From Kiritimatiellia bacterium (GTDB taxonomy: Bacteria; Verrucomicrobiota; Kiritimatiellia; UBA8416; JABMPJ01), in contig JASLOA010000008.1 in assembly GCA_030745755.1 (NCBI GenBank), positions 52,453 through 116,452 on the forward strand: a stretch of DNA of 64,000 nucleotides. The letters run 5' to 3'. The stretch's first letter is position 1; the number at the start of each line of letters is the position of its first letter. Positions 46,034 through 54,175 of this stretch are shown one piece after another. Both the position numbers and the translations under genes were made by a program. The notes beneath the pieces were generated by a model. The model ran no database searches and had not been told where the DNA came from. It was given only the letters and a program-made list of their open reading frames with translations.

Positions 46034-47293
46034 ATGAGTATTGAGCAGGCCTACACACTGGCAAAACAACGCTATGCAGCGTTTGGGATCGATACGGATG
46101 CTGCCATTGAGAAGGCCTTGGCCCTCCCAATCTCGCTCCACTGCTGGCAGTCGGATGACGTGGCGGGATTCGAGACAAAGCCCGAGGGGCTTGATGGCGG
46201 CGGCATCATGGCCACCGGCAACTATCCCGGCCGCGCCCGTAACGGCGAAGAGGCCCGCGCCGATATTGAGCAGGCCATGTCCCTGATCCCCGGCACGCAG
46301 CGCGTCAATGTCCATGCCTGCTACTCTGAGACCGACCGGTTTGTCGACCGCGATGGGATGGATGCTTCCTGCTTTCAAAAGTGGATGGACTGGGCAAAGG
46401 AAAAGGGCGTTTGCCTGGACTTCAATCCGACTTTCTTCGCGCACCCGAAAGCTGAGGATGGCTACACGCTCTCGCATGCGGACGACGAGATCCGGGCATT
46501 CTGGGTCAAACACGGCCAGGCCTGTCGCCAGATCGCACAGGCCATGGCGGAAGCCCAGGGCTCCCCGTGCTATGTCAATTGGTGGACGCCGGATGGGTCC
46601 AAGGACATTCCGGCCGACCGGTTCGGGCCGCGCGCCCGCATGGCTCAGTCCTACGATGCCATCATGGCGGACGATTCGGTCGACCGGACCCAATGCGTCG
46701 ACTTCATCGAGAGCAAGCTGTTCGGCATTGGCTCTGAAGAGTATGTCGTCAGCTCGGGAGAGTTCTGCGCCGACTATGCGATCAGTCGCGGCATGGGGCT
46801 CTGCATGGATATGGGCCACTTCCATCCCACCGAGACCATCCACGGCAAGATATCGAGCCATCTCCAGTTCATGGAGAAGATCCTGCTGCACGTCAGCCGC
46901 CCGATTCGCTGGGACTCGGACCACGTCGTGCTTTTTAACGACGACCTCAAGAGCGTCTTCCTCGAGATCCAGCGCGGCAACGTCTGGGACCGCGTGGTGC
47001 TCGCGCTCGATTTCTTCGACGCCTCGATCAATCGCATCGGCGCCTACGTCACCGGCACGCGCGCCGCGCGCAAAGGCATTCTCTACGCCCTGCTCGATCC
47101 GACCTCGCAACTCCAGACCTACGAGGCCGAGGGCAAGAACGCCCAGCGCCTGGCGCTGATGGAGGCATTCAAGTCGATGCCCTTTGCCGCGGTCTGGGAC
47201 CAGCTTTGCGTGCAGGCCGACGTCCCGGTCGGCGCTGACTGGCTGGCGGATATGGAGCGCTACGAGGCGGATGTTCTTTCTGCAAGAGCCTAG
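46034..47293 (+). CDS. rhaA: L-rhamnose isomerase
   Basis: A 419-aa metal-dependent isomerase converting L-rhamnose to L-rhamnulose. It matches RhaA along its length: SLHCWQSDDVAGFE, GGIMATGNYPGRARNGEEARADIEQAMSLIPG, LDFNPTFFAHPKAEDGYTLSHAD, MDMGHFHPTETIHGKIS and HVSRPIRWDSDHVVLFND, which hold the metal ligands (Glu, Asp and His). The ATG at 46034 has AAAGG about 9 nt upstream. It is followed by a class II aldolase and an AraD-like gene, giving a rhamnose/pentose utilisation group, each separated by repeats rather than tightly packed. Confidence 0.95.
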   Translation: MSIEQAYTLAKQRYAAFGIDTDAAIEKALALPISLHCWQSDDVAGFETKPEGLDGGGIMATGNYPGRARNGEEARADIEQAMSLIPGTQRVNVHACYSETDRFVDRDGMDASCFQKWMDWAKEKGVCLDFNPTFFAHPKAEDGYTLSHADDEIRAFWVKHGQACRQIAQAMAEAQGSPCYVNWWTPDGSKDIPADRFGPRARMAQSYDAIMADDSVDRTQCVDFIESKLFGIGSEEYVVSSGEFCADYAISRGMGLCMDMGHFHPTETIHGKISSHLQFMEKILLHVSRPIRWDSDHVVLFNDDLKSVFLEIQRGNVWDRVVLALDFFDASINRIGAYVTGTRAARKGILYALLDPTSQLQTYEAEGKNAQRLALMEAFKSMPFAAVWDQLCVQADVPVGADWLADMERYEADVLSARA

Positions 47294-47333
47294 TGTGTCA
47301 CCTGATAGCTTCGCAAATGAAAGAGCTTCGCTA

Positions 47334-47410
47334 TGTCATCCCGAGCTTGCCGAGGGATCTCCATCGTGCTCAGGTCAGTAGGAGATCCCTCGACCTGGCT
47401 CGGGATGACA
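47334..47410. repeat. Dispersed ATCCC/GGGAT inverted repeat
   Basis: TGTCATCCCGAGCTTGCCGA...GGGATCTCC and GGAGATCCCTCGACCTGGCT...GGGATGACA face each other between rhaA and the aldolase gene. In the RNA the two would form a long stem. It may mark the end of the rhaA transcript. Confidence 0.85.
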
Positions 47411-47462
47411 TCGTAAGGATAACTGTTCCGCGGATTTCTGAATCACAACACGAAGGGTATGT

Positions 47463-48515
47463 ATGACCGATCTTGATACTATCGTTGCGCTCTCGCATGA
47501 GTTTGGCACTGAGAACTTCGTAAAGGGCGGTGGCGGAAATACATCCGTGAAGGACGCGAACACGCTCTGGGTAAAGCCATCAGGCACGACCCTGGCCGGT
47601 CTCAGCACTGACACGTTCGTGAGCATGAACCGCGCCAAAATCAGTGAGCTATATGCGGTCGAAACGCCGACTGAACCGGCTGCGCGCGAAGAGCTGGTCA
47701 AGAACCTGATGGCAGAAGCGGTTGAGAACGATGCCGGACGACCGTCGGTCGAAGCCCCTCTGCACAACGTGTTTGACGCGACCTATGTCGTACATACGCA
47801 CCCCGCGCTGGTGAACGGACTTACCTGTGCCAGGGGAGGCGGGGCCGCCTGCCGGGAACTCCTGCCTGATGCCCTCTGGGTGGAGTATATCGATCCGGGC
47901 TACACGCTCTGCATGGCTGTGCGTGAACGCATTCAAGAGTTCAGACAGGCAAGGGGCTGTGAACCGGCACTTCTCGTCCTGCAGAACCACGGCATCTTCA
48001 TCGGCGCCGACACGGCTGACGGGATCCGGGCACTCTACAGGCATGTAATGGACCTGTTAAAGGGCGCCTACGAGACCGCCGGCGTGAGCATGGAGCTGGC
48101 GGTGGCGGCGTCGGAAGCCGCACCGGATACTGAGGCGACGATCCGAAAGCTCTTCGGCAACGATGCGGCGTTCATCGCCTCAAGCGGCATGTTCCCCACC
48201 GCACCCGGTCCCATAACACCGGATCATCTTGTCTACGCCAAGGCGTTCCCTTTTGTCGGCGATCTGACGGCGGAAGCTGTCAGGGCCTACACGGCCGAAC
48301 GCGGCTATGCGCCCAAGGTCGTGGTCGCAGGCAATCGTGTCTACGGCATCGGTGCCTCGCAGAAGAACGCCGACTTGGCGCTCGAACTCGCTCAGGACGG
48401 TGCGCTCGTCATACAGCTCACCGAAGCCTTTGGTGGCATCCACACCATGAGCGATGCGCAGCGTGAGTTCATCGAGAACTGGGAAGTCGAATCCTACCGT
48501 TCCAAGCAGGTGTAG
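47463..48515 (+). CDS. Class II aldolase domain protein (rhamnulose-1-phosphate aldolase-like)
   Basis: A 350-aa class II aldolase/adducin-fold protein. KGGGGNTSVKDANTLWVKPSGTTLAGL, the zinc motif VVHTHPALVNGL and LQNHGIFIGADT (third His) are all present, and YIDPGYTLCMAVRERI fits the aldolase half of bifunctional RhaE-type enzymes. The C-terminal dehydrogenase half found in those proteins is missing. It would split rhamnulose-1-phosphate into DHAP and lactaldehyde; the substrate is inferred from its place between rhaA and araD. Confidence 0.78.
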   Translation: MTDLDTIVALSHEFGTENFVKGGGGNTSVKDANTLWVKPSGTTLAGLSTDTFVSMNRAKISELYAVETPTEPAAREELVKNLMAEAVENDAGRPSVEAPLHNVFDATYVVHTHPALVNGLTCARGGGAACRELLPDALWVEYIDPGYTLCMAVRERIQEFRQARGCEPALLVLQNHGIFIGADTADGIRALYRHVMDLLKGAYETAGVSMELAVAASEAAPDTEATIRKLFGNDAAFIASSGMFPTAPGPITPDHLVYAKAFPFVGDLTAEAVRAYTAERGYAPKVVVAGNRVYGIGASQKNADLALELAQDGALVIQLTEAFGGIHTMSDAQREFIENWEVESYRSKQV

Positions 48516-48667
48516 CGGTCACCATAACCGGGCTATGCCTTCTGGAAGCTGATTCCTGGGACTCTATGAACGTGCGTGCATCGCTTCTCATACGGTTAAG
48601 TGTTGCCGAGTGAGGGTGGAATGTGAGAAAAAGCTCAGCGTAGCTTGAGAAAGGCGCGGGTATAGCG

Positions 48668-49378
48668 ATGGCTTACGACAAACTCAGAATGGCTGTCTGT
48701 GACGCGAACAGGGAGATCAGCCGGGTAGAACTGGCCATCCTGACGTGGGGCAATGCCTCGGAGGTAGACCGCGAAGCCGGTGTGTTCGCAATCAAGCCGA
48801 GTGGCATTGACTACGAAGAACTGAAGCCGGGGGACATTCCCCTTGTTTCACTGGAGACCGGCGAGAAGATCGAGGGCGCGCTCAACCCCTCGTCGGACAC
48901 GGCCACACACTGGCGTCTCTACCAGGCGTTCCCTTCCATCGGCGGCATTGTGCATACCCATTCACCGGTCGCCACGGCATGGGCCCAGGCCAAACGTGAG
49001 ATTCCCTGCCTGGGCACAACCCATGCCGACACGTTCCATGGTGCCGTGCCCTGTACGCGTCCGCTCACCGAGCAGGAAGTCGCCGAGGCCTATGAGCTCA
49101 GTACCGGCGACGTGATTGCAGCACACTTCGCAGACGGGGGCCTCGACCCGAACGCGCTGCCGGGCGTGCTGGTGGCCTGTCATGCGCCGTTTACCTGGGG
49201 CAAAGATGCCATGTCGGCCGTCGTCCACGCCCGCATCCTCGAATCCGTCGCGCAGATGGCCGCCACGACGCTGAGACTGTCGCCTGGGAGTGAAGCGGTC
49301 GACCCGTTTCTGCAGGACAAACACTACTTTCGCAAGCATGGCGCGACCGCCACCTACGGGCAAAGCGAGAAGGCATAG
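48668..49378 (+). CDS. araD: L-ribulose-5-phosphate 4-epimerase (AraD family)
   Basis: A 236-aa class II aldolase-fold epimerase. LTWGNASEVDREAGVFAIKPSGIDYEELKPGDI, GIVHTHSPVATAWAQAKREIPCLGTTHADTFHGAVPCTR (metal His) and DKHYFRKHGATATYGQ are closely matched to AraD/SgbE/UlaF. It interconverts L-ribulose-5-phosphate and D-xylulose-5-phosphate, feeding the pentose phosphate pathway. UlaF-like epimerases have the same motifs, so arabinose is not the only possible source sugar. The gap before it (48516-48667) holds no gene. No kinase gene for ribulose is nearby. Confidence 0.9.
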   Translation: MAYDKLRMAVCDANREISRVELAILTWGNASEVDREAGVFAIKPSGIDYEELKPGDIPLVSLETGEKIEGALNPSSDTATHWRLYQAFPSIGGIVHTHSPVATAWAQAKREIPCLGTTHADTFHGAVPCTRPLTEQEVAEAYELSTGDVIAAHFADGGLDPNALPGVLVACHAPFTWGKDAMSAVVHARILESVAQMAATTLRLSPGSEAVDPFLQDKHYFRKHGATATYGQSEKA

Positions 49379-49497
49379 AGGCTTTCTCTCGTTCGCCGCG
49401 GAAGATTCTCTCCAGAGGCAATTGCGATGCAGGATTCGTCAATGATACTGCGATCAAGCAACGTTTGAAGATTGGGCTTACCCCAAGAAAGGAGGGA

Positions 49498-49638
49498 TTA
49501 GGCGCTAGGCGCTAGGCGTTAGGTCGGTTCATGGAGAATATCAACCCCATGATCATGAACGACTTATGCAGTAGCAGCTTGACCTGAAGGAGGGTCGATT
49601 CCGGCTAATCCCTAGCAAACTAACGCCTAACGCCTGCG
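49498..49638. repeat. GGCGCTAG/GGCGTTAG tandem and inverted repeats
   Basis: ATTAGGCGCTAGGCGCTAGGC and GTTAGG (49498-49523) is a tandem of 8-mers, and TAACGCCTAACGCCT (49621-49635) is its inverted partner, about 100 bp away. The 380-bp gap (49379-49758) contains only these repeats and sequence with no recognised gene. Confidence 0.7.
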
Positions 49639-49758
49639 TTTGGAGCGACAGCGCAAAACGCCCCTCCAGATGCACGGTTGAAACGGTCTGTCGGATTCTG
49701 TTATCATAAAGGACAGTCAGGTCGCAGTTGCGGATACCTTTTCGGGAGAGAGCACAGC

Positions 49759-51255
49759 ATGACATTACGCTGTAACTTCATTGTCTTCACAGTGCTGGCT
49801 CTGTTCTGCGCCCTTGTGGGCGCCACCGCCGAACCGGTTAGCCTGGTCGACACAACCCCCGGCACGGCAACACACGATGGCACCGTCAGTAATGGTGAAT
49901 ACGTCGCCTCCAGCTCAGGAATCAACAGCGGATTCGGCGATGTGATGGGGTCCAATTCTCTGCTGCATGTGGACTCGAGCCTGGGCGGTAAGCTGAACTT
50001 CGGGCTTGAACCGGGCGCCGGCTCGCTCAACGACATGGGTGTCATCTATATCGACTCTATATCGGGCGGCGTTGACGGTACGGCCGGTCTCACGGACACC
50101 GGCGACGTCCATCGGCGGATGATATCGGGAACGAGCCCGACCAACTCGTCGGACCTCTCTTTCGCCCCGGGGTTCAAGGCCGACTACGCCATTGCGTTCA
50201 GCACGAATTACGGTGGCCTCTGGCGGATCAATGCCGGTGGAAGCCATGATTCCATTAACTCTGTTTCTATTACGTCGTCAGTCCCGAGCGTAAGCTGGGA
50301 AATGGAGCTCAATCTATCCGATATCGGGCTCCTGCCCGGGCACGCTTTCAAATACGTGACATCGCATGCCAACGTGATCTCGGGCGGAGGTGACGAATTC
50401 TACAGATCAGATGAGTTCCATGGTGTGACCCATTCAACCGTTCCGAGCGGCAACCCGGGAACGAATGCGGTTACGCTGGCATCCGGCGATTACAACACGT
50501 TCCGGACCTACGGCAGCGCGCCAGATCCGGGTCCTGTGACGATCAAAGACCGCAGGGCCGAGGGCGCCACGGTTGACGGCACGATCGACAGCGGGGAGTA
50601 CGCCGGGTTCAGCGTGGGCATCAACAGCGGCTTCGGCAATGTGTTTGGCGATCAATCACAGGTGTACGTGGACTCGTCGGTGGGCGGGACGCTCAACTTT
50701 GCGTTTCGCAAGGGGCCCGGAGATTTTAACGATGTGGCGGTCATCTATATCGATTCGACTGATGGGGGTTTCACGAATACGTTGGTGCTCCTGGATCGGG
50801 GCGATCGCGAGAAGTGTATGATCTCAGGAGACAACAATGATGGGGCGTCAGAACTCATGTTCGGACCGGGTTTTGCTCCCGACTACGCGATCGGGATTAA
50901 TTCTGGAGGGGGGCTCTATGCTGCGCTCTACAAATTGAGAGAGCTGCCGGCCAGTCTTCTGTATCAGGCGCAGCTAACGAGCGCGCAATTGGGCAGTGAC
51001 TACGAGCTGAGCCTTGCGATGACCGACATTGGTGCAGAACGTGGTGACACGATTCGTTACCTGGTGACATATGGCAACCCCAGGTACGGGGGTGGAGGTC
51101 CTCCCTTCAGATCGGATGAGTTTCATGGCGTGGCCGGTTCCTCCGTTACCTCTGGCAATCCCGGGACCAACACGGTTGTCCTGTCAACCGGTGACTTCAA
51201 TACGTTCATGACGATCGATCCGGCGGCCCTGTCGACGATCCTGACCATACGGTGA
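49759..51255 (+). CDS. Secreted protein with two tandem ~220-residue repeats
   Basis: A 498-aa protein. It has a signal peptide (FIVFTVLALFCALVGATAEP). Two repeats follow, about residues 25-245 and 258-480, each with a start like TVSNGEYVASSSGINSGFGDV / TIDSGEYAGFSVGINSGFGNV, then VDSSLGGKLNFG / VDSSVGGTLNFA, MGVIYIDS / VAVIYIDS, and an end EFYRSDEFHGVTHSTVPSGNPGTNAV / PPFRSDEFHGVAGSSVTSGNPGTNTV. They look like beta-rich domains. I recognise no named family; there is no PEP-CTERM or other sorting tail. It is probably exported or surface-exposed. Confidence 0.75.
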   Translation: MTLRCNFIVFTVLALFCALVGATAEPVSLVDTTPGTATHDGTVSNGEYVASSSGINSGFGDVMGSNSLLHVDSSLGGKLNFGLEPGAGSLNDMGVIYIDSISGGVDGTAGLTDTGDVHRRMISGTSPTNSSDLSFAPGFKADYAIAFSTNYGGLWRINAGGSHDSINSVSITSSVPSVSWEMELNLSDIGLLPGHAFKYVTSHANVISGGGDEFYRSDEFHGVTHSTVPSGNPGTNAVTLASGDYNTFRTYGSAPDPGPVTIKDRRAEGATVDGTIDSGEYAGFSVGINSGFGNVFGDQSQVYVDSSVGGTLNFAFRKGPGDFNDVAVIYIDSTDGGFTNTLVLLDRGDREKCMISGDNNDGASELMFGPGFAPDYAIGINSGGGLYAALYKLRELPASLLYQAQLTSAQLGSDYELSLAMTDIGAERGDTIRYLVTYGNPRYGGGGPPFRSDEFHGVAGSSVTSGNPGTNTVVLSTGDFNTFMTIDPAALSTILTIR

Positions 51256-51292
51256 TCGTCGCCGCAGCGCGCCTCAGGTTGTCAGCATCAAT

Positions 51293-51934
51293 TCAGGCCG
51301 TGTAGGCGCGGTGGGTTTGGAAGGCGCTGATGGCTTCGGCGGGAAGCGGCTCCACCTTGTCTCCGCCGTGCAGAATGATCCGGCAAGCCAGTTCAAAGAA
51401 GACCGCGTTCTGGATGGCGCTGTTCAGGTCGGGTGCCGCGCTGACCTGGCCGTGGTGGGCCAGGACCGCGAGATCGTGATCCTGCATGGCGGCCACGACG
51501 GCGGCTGCCAGTTCGGGCGAACCGGGCCGGATGTAGGGCACGCTGGCGATGGCCCCGATGTAGACCGGGACCTCTGGAATCACGGCATAGTTGATCTCAC
51601 CCGCACCGATCGTGCAGCCCAGAGTCGTGGCGCAAGGCGATTGGAAGTGGAGTACGGTATCGATATCCGACCGGCACTGTAGAATGCCGGCGTGAAACCC
51701 ACTCTCCACGGATGGCGGTCTGCCTTCCAGTAGACTGCCGTCAGCCGTGCGGCACAGCGAAACCTGCTCAGGCGTCAGCGATTCCATCCAGCACCCGGAG
51801 GCGGTCACCAGGAAGCGACTCGCATCCAGCCGCCACGACATGTTTCCGCTGCTGCATTGCATAAGTCCGTGCGCGGCCGCGCGGTGGCAGGCGTCGACGA
51901 AGGTTTCTATATGAGTGTCGGGTACGTCTTGCAT
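51293..51934 (-). CDS. Class II aldolase/adducin family protein with altered metal site
   Basis: A 213-aa FucA-like protein. The GNMSWRLDASRFLVTASGCWMESLTPEQ substrate loop, catalytic Glu in PPSVESGFHAGIL (Glu77) and VLAHHGQVSAAPDLNSAI (third His) are present. The first metal motif reads VLHFQSPCATTLG, so Gln98 replaces the second His of the usual HTHSP. The enzyme may still bind metal through His96, Gln98 and His160 or 161, or may have changed activity. It is convergent with the secreted-protein gene. No clear ribosome-binding site is seen. Confidence 0.82.
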   Translation of the reverse strand: MQDVPDTHIETFVDACHRAAAHGLMQCSSGNMSWRLDASRFLVTASGCWMESLTPEQVSLCRTADGSLLEGRPPSVESGFHAGILQCRSDIDTVLHFQSPCATTLGCTIGAGEINYAVIPEVPVYIGAIASVPYIRPGSPELAAAVVAAMQDHDLAVLAHHGQVSAAPDLNSAIQNAVFFELACRIILHGGDKVEPLPAEAISAFQTHRAYTA

Positions 51935-51948
51935 GGAGGGGATTGTGC

Positions 51949-51997
51949 CGGTTCAGGGTTCAGGGTTCAAGGTTCAAGGTTCAAGGTTGGGGGTTGA
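51949..51997. repeat. GGTTCARG heptamer tandem repeats
   Basis: GGTTCAGGGTTCAGGGTTCA and AGGTTCAAGGTTCAAGGTTGGGG give about six tandem 7-bp units, the most regular simple repeat in the window. It lies upstream of the class II aldolase start. Slippage could vary it. Confidence 0.85.
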
Positions 51998-52018
51998 AAA
52001 GACCCTAAGCGCGATGTG

Positions 52019-52092
52019 GAGATGCCTCGGCTTCGCTCGGCATGACAGAATGCGTCATGGAGCTGTCATCCCGAGCTTGCCGAGGGATCTCA
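52019..52092. repeat. Dispersed repeat, compensated variant
   Basis: GATGCCTCGGCTTCGCTCGG followed by CATGAC faces TGTCATCCCGAGCTTGCCGA...GGGATCTC. The first arm has ATGCC...GGCAT where other copies have ATCCC...GGGAT, so both sides of its small hairpin changed together. Confidence 0.85.
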
Positions 52093-52173
52093 AGTCTTTC
52101 TGTCCTACCAAGAGCAGGAAGATACGTGGGAAGAAGGCTTGACCGTCCGAGTCACTTCGCTAGGCTGGCTGGC

Positions 52174-53058
52174 ATGAAAACGATACGTGTTGTGTTTGCG
52201 TTCGGATTGTTGTTGCTTGTGGCTTCGTGTGCGACGTTGCGGGATAGATTGCCGACGAAACCGGGTCCGTCCGAGCCGGTGGAGCCTGTTGAAGTCGTGG
52301 CGCCCGAACCTGAGCCTGAGCCGCCCGAGCCGTTGGCGCCCGGGGATGCGAGACTCACGATCGTGGCGGCCGAGGCGGTGCCGGCTTTTCGGATCAAGGA
52401 CAACGGGGAAGTTGTCGGGCTGATTCAGGGCGGCGGTTCGCTGCAGTGGGATCGTCCTGGTGGTATCGCTGAACTGCAGGCTGATCCGGTCAGCAATAGA
52501 GAGGACACCGTGCGCTTCATCGGGTTGTTCATGCCCGGGGAGCGGGAGCTGCCGCTGGAGTCGGATGTCGATGGATCGCTCTCTTTCGCCGGCGGCAAGG
52601 CGGTCCGTCTTTCGGAAGCCCGTCGCCTCTCACGCCTGCGCCGCCGGGCACAGCGTCTGCCGATCGAAACGGCCGTGGCCTATCTCAATGAGCATCTGTT
52701 TGCAGCGCCCGCGCCGGGACGGCTCCGCAGCGCCTACGCCGATGCGGACCAGAAGATCGTGGCGAGCAGCACGGGACCGGAGCTGACGTGGTCCCGCTAC
52801 GATGCCCGTGGCGGCCGCCTCACCAAGTCGGCGGGTGGGCGCGAACGCAAGCACCGCAAGAGCATGAAGCACGCGTTCGCCGATTTCGTGGATGCTGATA
52901 TTCGCTTGGGTTTTACGGCGCGCGTAGCGTTTCGCCGCAACCCGCGCGATATCGAGCCGGCGCGCGTCTTTTTCCGCCTGACAGGTGACGGTTCCGTCAG
53001 CTCCAAGCTGGAATCCCTCCTCGTGGCGCTGATGGTTTGTTGTCCGGAGGAGCGGTAG
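52174..53058 (+). CDS. Lipoprotein of unknown function
   Basis: A 294-aa protein. The signal peptide (RVVFAFGLLLLVASC) gives a lipobox at LVASC, followed by a Pro/Glu-rich spacer (about residues 30-55) and a folded part starting ARLTIVAAEAVPAF. The second half is Arg-rich and basic (RRLSRLRRRAQRLPIE, GGRERKHRKSMKHAF). I recognise no domain. I prefer the ATG at 52174 over the long upstream extension, which would read through the repeats. It lies 49 nt upstream of ispE, on the same strand. Confidence 0.7.
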   Translation: MKTIRVVFAFGLLLLVASCATLRDRLPTKPGPSEPVEPVEVVAPEPEPEPPEPLAPGDARLTIVAAEAVPAFRIKDNGEVVGLIQGGGSLQWDRPGGIAELQADPVSNREDTVRFIGLFMPGERELPLESDVDGSLSFAGGKAVRLSEARRLSRLRRRAQRLPIETAVAYLNEHLFAAPAPGRLRSAYADADQKIVASSTGPELTWSRYDARGGRLTKSAGGRERKHRKSMKHAFADFVDADIRLGFTARVAFRRNPRDIEPARVFFRLTGDGSVSSKLESLLVALMVCCPEER

Positions 53059-53107
53059 CCGGCGGTGGTTCAGGGGATTCCTCGCATCCCCGCATTGACA
53101 TGCCTTG

Positions 53108-54082
53108 ATGGGCGTGATAAACCCCCGCGCCATGTTCACGGATTCCGAGAGCTTGGAACTGGCTGCGCACGCCAAGATCAACCTCACCCTCGAGGTGCTT
53201 GGGAAGCGTGACGATGGGTACCATGATTTACGCAGCGTTCTGGTTCCGGTATCCCTGCACGACACCATTGTTCTAGAGCCGGCGGACACGATTGAGACGG
53301 TGTTCGATGAGGTGGATCTGCCGCCGGGCGGCTGTCTCGACCTTCCGGAGTCCGACGCGAATCTCACCACCCGTGCAGCCCGGGCGCTGAAAGAGGCCAT
53401 TGGGTATCCGCGCGGTGTCCGGATCCGGATCAGGAAACGCATTCCATTGGGCGGCGGCCTGGGCGGCGGCAGTGCAGATGCTGCGGCGGTGTTGCGCGGG
53501 CTGATGGAGCTGTGGGGTGTCAGTCTACCGGAAGCAGAGCTGCTGGCCCTGGGCGCAAAGCTGGGCTGTGATGTTCCCGCCCTGCTGCTGGGTGGGGCTG
53601 TGCTAATGGAGGGGGTGGGGGACCGGGTAAGCCGGCTTGAGCTGGGGTGCCCGGAGACGCCTGACGGGAAATGGTGGCTTGTTATCGTGAATCCGGGCTT
53701 TTGCGTGTCGACCGCAGATGTTTACGCCCGGCATGACTTGTCCTTGACTTCCGAGCCCCCACTATATATCAATGCGGTTTCTGCTCTGAAGGAAGGAGAC
53801 CTCGTCTCCGCCGGTCAGGGCCTTTTTAACAGCTTGCAGGCTACGGTGCTCCGAAAGTATCCCCTGGTAGGCATGATCGTTGATCAGCTTGATCAGGTGG
53901 GGACTTTGGGGGCGTTGGTGTCTGGGAGCGGAGCTTCTGTCTTTGGCCTGGCGCGCGATGAATCGCACGCTGAAGCCATGGCCGTGAAGGTCAAGCAGGA
54001 GCTTGATGGAGCAGTTTGGACCCGGATCGTGACATTGCTGCCCGATGGTGTAATGGCAGCACACGGGCCTTTGACGCCCTGA
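53108..54082 (+). CDS. ispE: 4-diphosphocytidyl-2-C-methyl-D-erythritol kinase
   Basis: A GHMP kinase of the MEP isoprenoid pathway, phosphorylating CDP-ME at its 2-hydroxyl. Features are HAKINLTLEVLGKRDDGYHDLRSVLVPVSLHD, the ATP loop IPLGGGLGGGSADAAAVLRGL, and the C-terminal VSGSGASVFGL. The gene order ispE, tRNA-Gln, prs, rplY, pth is seen in other bacteria. The start is uncertain (ATG 53108, or 53132 giving MFTDSE); neither has a ribosome-binding site. The last 15 codons lie inside the tRNA-Gln gene, so the C-terminal PDGVMAAHGPLTP is tRNA sequence. Confidence 0.93.
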   Translation: MGVINPRAMFTDSESLELAAHAKINLTLEVLGKRDDGYHDLRSVLVPVSLHDTIVLEPADTIETVFDEVDLPPGGCLDLPESDANLTTRAARALKEAIGYPRGVRIRIRKRIPLGGGLGGGSADAAAVLRGLMELWGVSLPEAELLALGAKLGCDVPALLLGGAVLMEGVGDRVSRLELGCPETPDGKWWLVIVNPGFCVSTADVYARHDLSLTSEPPLYINAVSALKEGDLVSAGQGLFNSLQATVLRKYPLVGMIVDQLDQVGTLGALVSGSGASVFGLARDESHAEAMAVKVKQELDGAVWTRIVTLLPDGVMAAHGPLTP

Positions 54083-54112
54083 GTCCAGGTTCAAATCCTG
54101 GTCGGGCAACCA
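54039..54112 (+). tRNA. tRNA-Gln (anticodon TTG), overlapping the ispE 3' end
   Basis: A 74-nt tRNA. The acceptor TGCCCGA pairs with TCGGGCA, the D arm is TGGTGTAATGGCAGCA, the anticodon arm is CGGGC-CTTTGAC-GCCCT with TTG, and the T arm is CCAGG-TTCAAAT-CCTGG. The discriminator is A and CCA is encoded. Its first 44 nt are also coding sequence of ispE, whose TGA is in the tRNA variable loop. prs starts 63 nt downstream. Confidence 0.96.
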
Positions 54113-54175
54113 CGCCGGGTTGCGAATGCGGAATGGGGAGCGCGGAACTTGAGTGCCGCGCGGGATGATAGGTAG

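Noticed and set aside
45902..47110. Minus-strand frame opposite rhaA
   Set aside because: rhaA matches its family over the full length; the antisense frame shows no motif.
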